Part shown: piece by piece, positions 5,398 through 12,528 of the stretch
Layout of the letters: each line of letters opens with the position of its first letter
How positions within the stretch are numbered: position 1 is the first letter of the stretch
Assembly (NCBI GenBank): GCA_035541855.1
Contig: DATKMM010000057.1
Coordinates: forward strand, 1 to 20,008
Origin: JAJXYP01 sp035541855
GTDB lineage: Bacteria; Patescibacteriota; Minisyncoccia; UBA6257; 2-01-FULL-56-20
Direction of reading: 5' to 3'
Length of the DNA: 20,008 nt
Translations under genes and position numbers: made by a program
The notes under the pieces: model-generated
What the model saw: only the letters and a program-made list of their open reading frames with translations
What the model was told of the DNA's origin: nothing
Database searches by the model: none

Positions 5398-6792
5398 TTA
5401 TTTTTTAATTCTCTTTATTTCTAATCCTAGTTCATCCAGCTGCTTCCTGTCCACTGCCGCCGGCGAGCCCATCATCGGGTCGCGCCCGTCGCCCGTCTTC
5501 GGGAACGCGATGACCTCGCGGATGTTCGGCTCCCCCGCCATGAGCATCACGAACCGGTCGAGACCCCACGCGATGCCGCCGTGCGGCGGGGCGCCGTTCC
5601 GGAGCGCCTCGAGCATGTGGCCGAAGTTCGTCCGGATCCTCTCTTTTTCGAAACCCATGATCTCGAAAACCGCTTCCAATGCGGGCGCCTGATGGTTCCG
5701 GATGCTCCCGCCGCCGATCTCGAAACCGTTCAACACGACGTCGTACTGGGTCGTCAGGATCCCGGGAATATCCTTTTTGGCCAGCAGGTCGCCCATGAAC
5801 TCCGGCTTCGGCGCCGAGAACGGATTATGCGTGAACGTCCAGCCGGAAGGAGAATCTTTGGCCTTCTCGAAGAACGGGAAATCCACCACCCAGCAGAACG
5901 CCAGCAGGTCCGGGTCGTTCTTGTCCCTGCGGACGTCCGGCCGGTCGGTGCCGTACTTTTCCATCGCGTCCTTATAGGAAATGTGCGGGAACGGGACCTC
6001 CTGGATCTTCTTCTCCGGCGCGACGGCCTTCACGAGCGCGATGAGCAGCTCCTCGTTCAGCCGCATGACGTCCTCCTGTTTGACGAAGCTCATCTCCTCG
6101 TCGAGCTGCGTGAACTCCGGCTGGCGGTCGCCGCGCGTGTCCTCGTCCCGGAAGCACCGCGCGATCTGGAAATATTTCTCGATGCCGCCGACCATCAGCA
6201 GCTGCTTGTACTGCTGCGGCGACTGCGGCAGGGCATAGAAATCCCCCGGCTGGATGCGCGACGGCACGAGATAATCGCGGGCGCCTTCGGGCGTCGACCT
6301 CGTGAGGTTCGGCGTTTCGATCTCCAGGAACCCGCGCTCGTTCATGAAATCGCGGATGAACTTGATGATCCGGTGCCGCAGGACAAGGTTGTTCTTCAAA
6401 CGCTCGCGGCGGAGGTCCAGGTACCGATATCTCAGGCGGGTCTCCTCGTTGATCTCGTAGCCGGCATCGTCGACCGGAAATGGCGCCGGTTCCGCGACGT
6501 TCAGAATCTCCAACGCGGTCGCGGCCACCTCGTAATGGCCCGTCGGCAGCTTTTCGTTGACCAGCTTTTCCGGCCGCTTCTGAACCTTCCCCGTCACTTT
6601 GACCACGTATTCCAGACGCAGCTCGCCGGCCTGCGCGATGTCCGGCCCGAACACGGCCTGCGCGAGGCCGCTCCGGTCGCGGAGATCGATAAACACCAGT
6701 TTGCCATGGTCGCGGCGGGCATGCACCCAGCCGTACAGCTCAACCTCCTCGCCTTCCTTATGCACAATGTTCGCAATGTGGGTTCTTTCCAT
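5398..6792 (-). CDS. aspS: Aspartyl-tRNA synthetase, bacterial type lacking the GAD insert, probably non-discriminating
   Basis: AspRS charges tRNA with aspartate. An OB-fold anticodon domain (residues 1-105) precedes the class II core: the motif 1 region at about 138-165, motif 2 'FRDEDTRGDRQPEFTQLDEE' (214-233) and motif 3 'GGIAWGLDRFVMLMAGEPNIREV' (405-427). Length is 464 residues against about 590 for typical bacterial AspRS. The roughly 120-residue GAD domain is missing: 'MEKYGTDRPDVRRDKND' (to about 293) runs straight into 'DLLAFCWVVDFPFFEK'. His29 in 'RRDH' matches the His of non-discriminating AspRS (Pseudomonas H31; E. coli has Leu). This suggests it also makes Asp-tRNA(Asn) and depends on an amidotransferase encoded elsewhere. 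It is preceded by a T-box leader and followed by ndk. Confidence 0.96.
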   Translation of the reverse strand: MERTHIANIVHKEGEEVELYGWVHARRDHGKLVFIDLRDRSGLAQAVFGPDIAQAGELRLEYVVKVTGKVQKRPEKLVNEKLPTGHYEVAATALEILNVAEPAPFPVDDAGYEINEETRLRYRYLDLRRERLKNNLVLRHRIIKFIRDFMNERGFLEIETPNLTRSTPEGARDYLVPSRIQPGDFYALPQSPQQYKQLLMVGGIEKYFQIARCFRDEDTRGDRQPEFTQLDEEMSFVKQEDVMRLNEELLIALVKAVAPEKKIQEVPFPHISYKDAMEKYGTDRPDVRRDKNDPDLLAFCWVVDFPFFEKAKDSPSGWTFTHNPFSAPKPEFMGDLLAKKDIPGILTTQYDVVLNGFEIGGGSIRNHQAPALEAVFEIMGFEKERIRTNFGHMLEALRNGAPPHGGIAWGLDRFVMLMAGEPNIREVIAFPKTGDGRDPMMGSPAAVDRKQLDELGLEIKRIKK

Positions 6793-6814
6793 TGGATCAC
6801 TAAGATTAAATTTT

Positions 6815-6869
6815 AATAAAAACCGCCCTTACCAAATCATCATCGACGGATGATACCTTGGTAAGGGCG
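6815..6869 (-). terminator. T-box attenuator (intrinsic terminator) ahead of aspS
   Basis: The 12-nt arms TTGGTAAGGGCG (plus 6858-6869) and CGCCCTTACCAA (plus 6824-6835) pair perfectly. The minus-strand RNA then runs into GTTTTTATT (6823-6815). The loop holds a smaller ATCATC/GATGAT stem. The 5' arm overlaps the sequence that would instead pair with GTAAGG beside the T-box. Confidence 0.9.
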
Positions 6870-6992
6870 ACGGTTGATCGCGGTGCCACCTTACTTCGTC
6901 CGGCGCCCCGCGGCGCGCAGACCTCATTGAAGCTGTCCCGGGCTTCTCCCGCCTCGGCTCGGCCCTTGTCGGGAGCGTCTTTGCCTCGGCCA
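6815..6992 (-). promoter_or_regulatory. T-box riboswitch controlling the aspS-ndk-NUDIX unit
   Basis: The minus-strand leader has the T-box sequence AAGGTGGCACCGCG (plus 6892-6879), matching the consensus AGGGTGGNACCGCG except for one G. The variable base is C, which pairs with a G discriminator as in tRNA-Asp. GTAAGG just 5' of it pairs with CCTTAC (plus 6865-6860) to form the antiterminator, which excludes the terminator at 6815-6869. A GCGCC/GGCGC hairpin (about 6921-6903) sits where stem III is expected. Stem I appears short: AGAC/GTCT encloses CTCCCG/CGGGAG (about 6979-6921). Three GAC triplets are candidate Asp specifiers and I cannot decide between them. Uncharged tRNA-Asp should allow read-through into aspS. 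Confidence 0.88.
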
Positions 6993-6997
6993 TGTTT

Positions 6998-7003
6998 ATT
7001 TTA
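6998..7003 (-). promoter_or_regulatory. -10 box of the aspS T-box transcript
   Basis: Minus-strand TAAAAT lies at 7003-6998 and would start the RNA near 6991, just before the T-box stem I. A further TTGCAT upstream (minus 7037-7032) could pair with TATGGT (7015-7010) as an alternative promoter. Confidence 0.45.
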
Positions 7004-7046
7004 CCGCCATATAACCATAGCAGGTCCCGCGGAAAATGCAATCTGC

Positions 7047-7052
7047 TATCAT
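7047..7052 (+). promoter_or_regulatory. -10 box of the mgtC-family gene
   Basis: TGCTATCAT ends 6 nt before the ATG at 7059, suggesting a leaderless transcript. AAGG is only 2 nt from the ATG, too close for a good ribosome-binding site. Confidence 0.5.
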
Positions 7053-7058
7053 TAAGGT

Positions 7059-7532
7059 ATGCTCACCTTCCAGGACATGCTCGCACGGCTCCTCGTGGCG
7101 CTCGCGCTTGGCGCGGTCCTTGGCGTCGAGCGGGAGCTGGTCAAAAAGGAAGCGGGCGTGCGGACGGAGATGCTCGTCGCCGGTGGCGCGGCGCTTTTCA
7201 CGATGGTCGGGCTCATCCTGCCTTACATCGTCTCTGGGCCGACCAATAACCTGGCGGATGTCATCGCGCGGAACAGCGGGTTCCTCGCCGTCATCGCGAA
7301 CGTGGTCGTCGGCATCGGGTTCCTCGGAGCCGGGCTCATCATCAAGCAGAACGACCGACCCTCCGGGGTCACCACCGCCGCGCTCGTCTGGGCCACCGCC
7401 GCCATCGGCGTCCTGGTCGGCATCGGGCTTCTCCAGTTCGCCGCCGCCTCGGCGCTCATCATCGCCCTGCTGCTTTTTTTCCTCCGCAAGCTCAACGTTT
7501 CGGAGCGCCTGGAGCGCGAGATGGAAAAATAA
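7059..7532 (+). CDS. MgtC/SapB family inner-membrane protein
   Basis: This is a 157-residue polytopic protein. The family's N-terminal signature 'ALGAVLGVERELVKKEAGVRTEMLVAGGAALFTMVG' starts at about residue 16. The core 'VVGIGFLGAGLIIKQND', followed by 'GVTTAALVWATAAIGVLVGIG', covers about 88-124. There are four to five predicted helices. It lacks the extra C-terminal cytoplasmic domain of Salmonella MgtC and ends shortly after the last helix ('ERLEREMEK'). Family members are linked to Mg2+ limitation, ATP synthase control or acid stress, but the role here cannot be deduced. It is monocistronic, divergent from the aspS T-box, and its stop is 17 nt from the convergent ftsB-like stop. Confidence 0.92.
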   Translation: MLTFQDMLARLLVALALGAVLGVERELVKKEAGVRTEMLVAGGAALFTMVGLILPYIVSGPTNNLADVIARNSGFLAVIANVVVGIGFLGAGLIIKQNDRPSGVTTAALVWATAAIGVLVGIGLLQFAAASALIIALLLFFLRKLNVSERLEREMEK

Positions 7533-7549
7533 CCGGCAGGCATCCTCCG

Positions 7550-7831
7550 CTACGGCGTACTGCTGGCGGTCTGCGGGACGAGGATGACCATGGTCTCGCC
7601 CGGGTTTTTGTAATTGAACTGCTCGCGCAGTTCCTTCTCGAGGTTGGCCGGGTCGGAAAGGTACTGCATCTCTTCTTCTAGATTGGCCTCCTGGGTTTTC
7701 GCCGTCGCGAGGCGGGACTGGACATCGCCCAGGTTCTGCTGCAGCGCCCGCTGTTCCTCAAGAAATCCGACGACGCGGACGCCGACGAAGATGACGACGA
7801 GCGAGAGGACGATGATGAACGCGATCTTCAT
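7550..7831 (-). CDS. Septum formation initiator (FtsB/DivIC-like)
   Basis: This is a 93-residue bitopic protein. It has one N-terminal helix (about residues 3-22), a coiled coil (about 25-65, 'EEQRALQQNLGDVQSRLATAK...') and then 'LSDPANLEKELREQFNYKNPGETMVILVP', the family's conserved 'E...R..l....pgE' segment. FtsB/DivIC links FtsL and FtsQ/DivIB in the divisome. It is the last gene of the mnmA-to-ftsB run, 16 nt after murA, consistent with a role in envelope growth and division. The distinction between FtsB and DivIC is not resolvable from sequence alone. Confidence 0.85.
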   Translation of the reverse strand: MKIAFIIVLSLVVIFVGVRVVGFLEEQRALQQNLGDVQSRLATAKTQEANLEEEMQYLSDPANLEKELREQFNYKNPGETMVILVPQTASSTP

Positions 7832-7847
7832 AGTTCTATTCTACCTC

Positions 7848-9140
7848 TTATTTCCTCGTGATGTCCGCCCCGAGGTCCCGGAGGCGTTCGTCGATCCGCT
7901 CATAACCGCGGTCGATCTCGAGGACGCCATCCACTTCGGAGACGCCCTTCGCGACGAGCGCGGCGATGATGTCCACCATGCCGGAACGCAGGTCGCGGAC
8001 GGCGAGGTTCCTGCTTGTAAGCTCGGTCGGGCCGGTAATGGCAGCGGTATGGTAAAAACCCCTCCCGGCAAAGCGGCAGGCGTTCCCCTCGGGGCAATCG
8101 GTCGAAACGCGGACCTTCGCCCCCATCTCGTTCAGGTCGTGCGCATAAGCGAAACGGTCCTCATAGATCGTTTCATGGACCTGCGACTCCCCCTCCGCCT
8201 GGGTGAGCAGGACGCAAAGCGGCTGCTGCCAGTCGGTCATGAACCCGGGATGGACGTCGGTCGTCACGGAAAGCGCGCGGAGCGGACTTTTCCGCGAGAA
8301 CGCGATGCCGTCGTCCGTCACCTCGTACTCCCCGCCCAGCCGGCGGACGGTGTTCAAGAAGGTTATGAGATGTTCCTGCACGGCGCCTTTCACGAGTATC
8401 CTCCCGTCCGTCGCGATCGCGAGACACGCGAACGAGACCGCCTCGTTGCGGTCTGGAATGATGCGATGCGACACGCCGCGCAGCTTCTCCACGCCCTCGA
8501 TCGTGATCGTCCGGGGCGGGCGAAGCTCGATGATCGCGCCCATCTTCTGCAGCATCAGGATGGAATCCAGAAGCTCAGGTTCAAGGGCGGCGTTTTTGAT
8601 AACCGTCCTCCCATGCGCGAGCACCGCGGCGAAAACCGCGTTCTCGGTCGCGCCGACGCTCGGGAACCGCAGTTCGATCTCCGCGCCGCGCAAACCGCCC
8701 TTCGCCCAGGCCCGGTAGCTCGTCTTCGTGATCTCAAGCTGCGCCCCGAGCTTCGCAAGCGCCTCCAGGTGGATGTCCACCGGCCGCGCGCCGATCCTGT
8801 CGCCGCCGACGACCGGCACTTCCGCCTCGCCCGCGCGCGCGAGGAGCGGCCCGAGCGCCAGGATGGGGATGCGATTGCTCCGGGTGAGCTCCGTCACGCG
8901 GCTGTTCCGTATCGCCGGGGTTCGCACCTTCGCGGTCGAACCGGCGATCGCGATGTCCGTCCCGATGGTCTCCAGAAACTCCCGGATAATGTCCACCTCG
9001 CCGATCGCGGGCACGTTCTCCAGGATGCACGGCTCGTCGGTCAAAAGCGATGCCACCATCATTTTCGAAACCGCATTTTTCGCCCCGGCAAGCGCGATCT
9101 CCCCGTACAGCGGCTTTCCGCCATGGATGATGAATTTCAT
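7848..9140 (-). CDS. murA: UDP-N-acetylglucosamine 1-carboxyvinyltransferase with a Cys-to-Asp active site
   Basis: MurA adds enolpyruvate from PEP to UDP-GlcNAc, the first committed step of peptidoglycan synthesis. The start at 9140 gives 430 residues beginning MKFIIHGGKPLYGEIALAGAKN, with K21-N22 matching E. coli K22-N23. A longer frame extends upstream into the previous gene but is out of family. In the PEP-loop the usual 'GGC-IGARPVD' reads 'GGDRIGARPVDIHL', so Asp114 (codon GAC) replaces Cys115. The catalytic 'TDWQQP' (E. coli D305 region) is present. The Cys-to-Asp change is known in naturally fosfomycin-insensitive MurA proteins. The start overlaps the stop of the mreD-position gene (ATGA), indicating translational coupling. 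Confidence 0.95.
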   Translation of the reverse strand: MKFIIHGGKPLYGEIALAGAKNAVSKMMVASLLTDEPCILENVPAIGEVDIIREFLETIGTDIAIAGSTAKVRTPAIRNSRVTELTRSNRIPILALGPLLARAGEAEVPVVGGDRIGARPVDIHLEALAKLGAQLEITKTSYRAWAKGGLRGAEIELRFPSVGATENAVFAAVLAHGRTVIKNAALEPELLDSILMLQKMGAIIELRPPRTITIEGVEKLRGVSHRIIPDRNEAVSFACLAIATDGRILVKGAVQEHLITFLNTVRRLGGEYEVTDDGIAFSRKSPLRALSVTTDVHPGFMTDWQQPLCVLLTQAEGESQVHETIYEDRFAYAHDLNEMGAKVRVSTDCPEGNACRFAGRGFYHTAAITGPTELTSRNLAVRDLRSGMVDIIAALVAKGVSEVDGVLEIDRGYERIDERLRDLGADITRK

Positions 9141-9556
9141 GATAGCGCGAAAATGATTACTTCGCCCGCGAGGATCCCCGCACCGACATCGAGCAGGAGG
9201 TCCGGCCGGCCGGCCGCGAAAGCCGCCGGCGCGGCAACCAGGTAAAACGCGGAAAATCCGGCCACGATGGCGATGAGTCCCGCCATCCACGGCTCAAGCG
9301 CGAACACCTTCCGGAATGCGTATGCCGCGAGCGGGATAAGCGCGAATGCGATGAGCGCCGGACTCGCTGCCGGTTCCCAGTTCAGGACAAATACCGCGAG
9401 AAGATCACAAAAAAACAGTTCCCAGAATCCGAATGTCATCGCAAGCGCGATGAGCGTTGCGAGCGTGAAGTTGACGTGGACGCCGGCCGAGCCGGCCAGC
9501 AACTGCGCAAAAAGCGAGAGGATGAGGATGGCGAGGCCGGCGAAGAAGCGAAGCAT
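9137..9556 (-). CDS. Polytopic membrane protein in the MreD position
   Basis: This 139-residue protein is almost wholly hydrophobic, with about five helices (first at 4-22, last at 118-137) and short loops. 'FFAGLAILILSLFAQLL' opens it. The sequence is not diagnostic for MreD, but it follows mreB and mreC directly (10 nt after mreC), has the right topology and is close to MreD size. It is therefore inferred to do MreD's job in the elongation complex. The next gene, murA, starts within its stop codon (ATGA overlap, 9137-9140). It could instead be an unrelated small membrane protein captured in the operon. Confidence 0.6.
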   Translation of the reverse strand: MLRFFAGLAILILSLFAQLLAGSAGVHVNFTLATLIALAMTFGFWELFFCDLLAVFVLNWEPAASPALIAFALIPLAAYAFRKVFALEPWMAGLIAIVAGFSAFYLVAAPAAFAAGRPDLLLDVGAGILAGEVIIFALS

Positions 9557-9566
9557 GGTCCCGGAT

Positions 9567-10244
9567 CTATTCGCGGATTATCAGCACGGCCTGGGCGTCA
9601 TTGATGCTGTAGGCGAATTCGAGCGACGCCTCCTGGAACAGGTTGTCCGCGGAAGTGCCGGTCGCGTTCACATCGGCAACCGGCAGGCCGTAGGGCATCC
9701 CCGGCGCGGCGGCGTACACGATGTCGCCAGCCGCCACCGGCGCGCCCTTCGCGATCGAGCCGATCTTCGGATACGCGCCGCCGACCAGCAATCCGTCGAT
9801 ACCGTCCGGGCCGATGCGGACGGGCAGCTTGAACGCCGGATCGAAGACCGTCTGGACGGTCGCCGCGTCCGGAAAGACCTGCTGGACGGTTCCGATGAAG
9901 ATCCCTTGGAACGTTACCGCGCTGCCCGTCGCGACGCCCTCGCCGGACCCGGCATCCACCGTCAACCCGTTTTTGAACCCGAAGGGATAGCTCGAATATA
10001 CCATGGCCGGAACGGAGCTACCCGGGTCCTGCGGTACTTGCGCCTTGACGGCCAGCAGTTCCGCGAGCTGCGCTTGGAGCGCCTGGTTCTCGGCCGGGAG
10101 CGACGGATCATCAGCCGAAATCACGTCGCGCGCCGCGAGCCAATTCCGGAACCGTCCCCCGTAGGATGGTTCGAAAAAGACCAAAACGGCAAGCGCCGCC
10201 GTGCACAGCACCAGGATCCAGCTGTATTTCTTCGGTGAGCTCAT
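9567..10244 (-). CDS. mreC: Rod shape-determining protein MreC
   Basis: This 225-residue bitopic protein has a single N-terminal helix (about residues 7-25), a short coiled coil ('LPAENQALQAQLAELLAV', about 49-66) and a periplasmic-type beta domain. That domain carries the MreC pattern 'VDAGSGEGVATGSAVTFQGIFIGTVQQVFPDAATVQTVFDP'. It is shorter than E. coli MreC (367). MreC links MreB to the peptidoglycan synthases. The ATG at 10242-10244 (MSSPKKYSW) is chosen over an upstream in-frame GTG at 10259, since the GTG lies in a repeat and adds no family sequence. The start codon itself falls within the repeat element at 10240-10270. Confidence 0.85.
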   Translation of the reverse strand: MSSPKKYSWILVLCTAALAVLVFFEPSYGGRFRNWLAARDVISADDPSLPAENQALQAQLAELLAVKAQVPQDPGSSVPAMVYSSYPFGFKNGLTVDAGSGEGVATGSAVTFQGIFIGTVQQVFPDAATVQTVFDPAFKLPVRIGPDGIDGLLVGGAYPKIGSIAKGAPVAAGDIVYAAAPGMPYGLPVADVNATGTSADNLFQEASLEFAYSINDAQAVLIIRE

Positions 10245-10270
10245 ATCTCTTAGCTCCACGCTCTTAGCTC
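10240..10270 (-). repeat. GAGCTAAGAG repeat at the mreB-mreC junction
   Basis: On the plus strand CTCTTAGCTC occurs twice (10247-10256 and 10261-10270), spaced by CACG. The 17-mer CTCATATCTCTTAGCTC (10240-10256) recurs exactly at 13267-13283 inside mnmA. The element contains the mreC start codon and the first base of the mreB stop. Confidence 0.75.
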
Positions 10271-11313
10271 TATAAATTGATCGCCAGCGGCTTCAGCGGG
10301 TTGTCCAGAAGTTCGCGATGCGCCTCGAAATCGTCCACCATCTGGCCAAGGCCGCGGGCGACGCAGGTCAGCGGATCGTCCGCCACATTCACCGTCACGC
10401 CCGTCTCCTTTTCGATCAGCTGGTCGAGGCCGCGCAGGAGCGCGCCGCCGCCGCAAAGCACGATGCCGTTCTTCAGCACGTCGCCCGTCAGTTCCGGCGG
10501 CGTTTCCTCGATCACCTCGCGGACCGCATCCACGATCGAGCGCAGGGATTTCCCGAGCGCCGCGCGGACGTGCGTGTTCTTCATCCCGATCTCGCGCGGC
10601 AGGCCGCTCGCCATGTCGCGCCCGCGGACCGGCACTTCGATCCGCTCGTCAAGCGGGATGGCCGACCCAACCGAGATCTTGGCGAACTCGGCCGACGGCT
10701 CGCCGATCGCGAGATGGAACTCCTCGTGCGCGAACCGGATGATATCTTCATTAAACCTGTCGCCCGCCGCCTTCAGCGTCCGCGAAACGACCGTGCCGCC
10801 CATCGAGATGACCGCGATGTCCGTCGTGCCGCCGCCGATGTCCACGATCAGGCTCGCTTCCGGCAGGGTGATCGGCATGCCGGCGCCGAGCGCCGCCGCC
10901 GTGGGCGATTCCACGAGATACACCTTCGCGCAGCCGGCGTTCAGCGCCGCATCCTCCACCGATTTCCGCTCCACTTCGGTCAGGTTGTTCGGGATGGCGA
11001 GCAGGGCGCGCCGATACGACGTCATGGCGCTTGCCTTCGGACGGAGCAGGAGGTGCCGCAGCATCTCCTCCGTCATCTCGAAATCGGAGATGACGCCGTT
11101 CACGAGCGGGCGCACCACGTTGATGTGCGACGGCGTCCGGCCGAGCATCTTCTTCGCTTCGTCGCCCACCGCGATGATGTGGTTCGTTTTCGTATTGATC
11201 GCCGCGACCGACGGCTCGTTCACCACGATACCCTTGCCCTTCAGATAGATGATCGAGTTTGCCGTGCCGAGGTCGATGCCGATGTCTTTGAAAATATTAT
11301 CGAATAATGCCAT
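10270..11313 (-). CDS. mreB: Rod shape-determining actin homologue MreB
   Basis: This 347-residue MreB has the actin-fold phosphate-binding loops 'GIDLGTANSIIYLKGKGIVVNEPSV' (from residue 12), 'LIVDIGGGTTDIAVI' and 'GIVLCGGGALLRGLDQLIE'. MreB filaments guide lateral cell-wall synthesis. The start at 11313 (MALFDNIFKDIGIDLG) is the family's usual N-terminus. The ATG lies inside the end of proS, with a 17-bp overlap, so the two are probably translationally coupled. Its stop is 25 bp from the mreC start. Its presence implies an elongating or rod-like cell. Confidence 0.97.
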   Translation of the reverse strand: MALFDNIFKDIGIDLGTANSIIYLKGKGIVVNEPSVAAINTKTNHIIAVGDEAKKMLGRTPSHINVVRPLVNGVISDFEMTEEMLRHLLLRPKASAMTSYRRALLAIPNNLTEVERKSVEDAALNAGCAKVYLVESPTAAALGAGMPITLPEASLIVDIGGGTTDIAVISMGGTVVSRTLKAAGDRFNEDIIRFAHEEFHLAIGEPSAEFAKISVGSAIPLDERIEVPVRGRDMASGLPREIGMKNTHVRAALGKSLRSIVDAVREVIEETPPELTGDVLKNGIVLCGGGALLRGLDQLIEKETGVTVNVADDPLTCVARGLGQMVDDFEAHRELLDNPLKPLAINL

Positions 11314-12517
11314 GGATATCTTGGGGATCGACGATCTTTGGTTCTTTCTCCGTCCGCCGCTTCACCTCCACCCGGTCTTCCAGCTTGGGACTCACGACGA
11401 TCCGCCATGGGATGCCGAGCAGGTCGGCCTCCGCGAACTTCTGCCCCGCGGAAACGTCCCTGTCGTCATAGAGTACTTCAATTTTTTCGCGTTGTAAATG
11501 TTCATAGACCTTCGATCCGTCCGCGCCGGCTAGCTCAAGCAGATGCGCGCGGAACGGCGCCACCGATTCCGGCCAGACGATGCCCGCCGGATCATTGAAC
11601 TTCTCGACGATCACCCCCATCAGGCGCGAAATGCCGATGCCGTAACAACCCATGACCGGATGCTGGCGCTCACCCTTCGCGTTCGTGAACGTCAGCTCGA
11701 AATCCTCTGCGAACTTTTTCCCAAGATCGAACACGTTACCGACCTCGGATGCGCGCGCCTTGGCCAACCTTCCCTTTCCGCATCGCGTACATGCCTCTCC
11801 CTCCTTTTCTTTCGCGATCTCGACATTCACGCAGAACTCGCAGGCGTCGCAATACAGAATATCGTCCTCGCCGGCATCCGTGAGCACCATGAACTCATAG
11901 GAGATCTTCTTCGTGAATGCCCCGCCAGACGCCTCGGTGGCCTTGGCGACGAGTCCCAACCGCTCGTAGACCCGGAAGTACGCCTGCTTCATGACCCCGT
12001 AAAACCGGTCGAAATCGGCCTGGTCTTCATGAAAACTGTACATATCCTTCATTAAAAACTCGATGCCGCGCAAAAGGCCTGACTTCGCGCGCAATTCATC
12101 ACGGAACTTCCAGTTGATCTGGTACACCGCCTTCGGGAGGTCGCGATAAGTGCTGATATATTTCCCAATGAGCGGCGTGACAACCTCTTCCTCGCTCTGG
12201 CCAAGCGCGTATTCTTTTTCCGTACGGCTCTTCAGTTTAAAAAGCACATCAACGTTCTCCCAGCCACCCGTCGTTGTCCAGTTCGCCTTCGGATGCAGCA
12301 TCGGCATCAGGATCTCCTGGCCGCCGACCGCATCCATCTCCTCGCGGACGATGTTCTCTATCTTCCGCAACACGCGCAAACCAAGCGGCAAGTAAGTGTA
12401 AGCGCCCGCCATCAGTTTTGAAACGAACCCGGCACGGACCAAAAGCTGGGCGTTTACCGTCGCCTCGTCCTTCGGCGCCGTCCGCTCGACCTTCGTAAAA
12501 AGCTGCGATTGCCGCAT
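11297..12517 (-). CDS. proS: Prolyl-tRNA synthetase, compact form without the INS editing domain
   Basis: From the ATG at 12517 (MRQSQLFTKVERTAP) the protein has 406 residues; E. coli ProRS has 572. Class II motifs are present: motif 1 'LRKIENIVREEMDAVGGQEILMP' (about 50-72), motif 2 'KFRDELRAKSGLLRGIEFLMKD' (137-158) and motif 3 'GCYGIGISRLMG' (290-301). The anticodon-binding domain follows from about 322. Where the INS editing domain would sit there is only a short segment with five Cys (C223, C226, C229, C243, C246), shaped like a zinc ribbon. An upstream frame extends into mnmA but adds no family sequence. A minus-strand TAGAAT ends 8 nt before this ATG, so initiation may be leaderless from an internal promoter. 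Confidence 0.95.
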   Translation of the reverse strand: MRQSQLFTKVERTAPKDEATVNAQLLVRAGFVSKLMAGAYTYLPLGLRVLRKIENIVREEMDAVGGQEILMPMLHPKANWTTTGGWENVDVLFKLKSRTEKEYALGQSEEEVVTPLIGKYISTYRDLPKAVYQINWKFRDELRAKSGLLRGIEFLMKDMYSFHEDQADFDRFYGVMKQAYFRVYERLGLVAKATEASGGAFTKKISYEFMVLTDAGEDDILYCDACEFCVNVEIAKEKEGEACTRCGKGRLAKARASEVGNVFDLGKKFAEDFELTFTNAKGERQHPVMGCYGIGISRLMGVIVEKFNDPAGIVWPESVAPFRAHLLELAGADGSKVYEHLQREKIEVLYDDRDVSAGQKFAEADLLGIPWRIVVSPKLEDRVEVKRRTEKEPKIVDPQDIHGIIR

Positions 12518-12527
12518 ATACGGCAAT
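12508..12527. promoter_or_regulatory. Inverted repeat across the proS start, overlapping its -10 box
   Basis: ATTGCCG (12508-12514) and CGGCAAT (12521-12527) form a 7-bp inverted repeat with a 6-nt centre containing the proS start codon. The minus-strand -10 box TAGAAT occupies 12531-12526, and its first three bases are the mnmA stop codon. The layout would suit an operator or a start-codon hairpin. Confidence 0.4.
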
Positions 12528-12528
12528 T

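Noticed and set aside
5581..6816. A 411-codon open frame on the plus strand opposite aspS
   Set aside because: It is the antisense shadow of a confident synthetase gene in GC-rich DNA. Its protein is Arg/Asp/Leu-rich with no domain, and it crosses the T-box terminator.
6850..7000. Possible small protein gene in the aspS upstream region
   Set aside because: The sequence is fully explained by the T-box, stem III-like hairpin and terminator, and the short frames there show no ribosome-binding site or family.
7540..9245. A 543-codon plus-strand frame running from 7614 to 9245 opposite ftsB and murA
   Set aside because: It is an antisense shadow of two recognisable genes. Its length comes from GC-rich third positions, and it has no start signals.
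9141..9290. N-terminal extension of murA by 50 codons
   Set aside because: The extra residues are Arg/Gly-rich, out of family and overlap the mreD-position gene. MKFIIHGGKPL at 9140 is the usual MurA start, with an ATGA coupling overlap.
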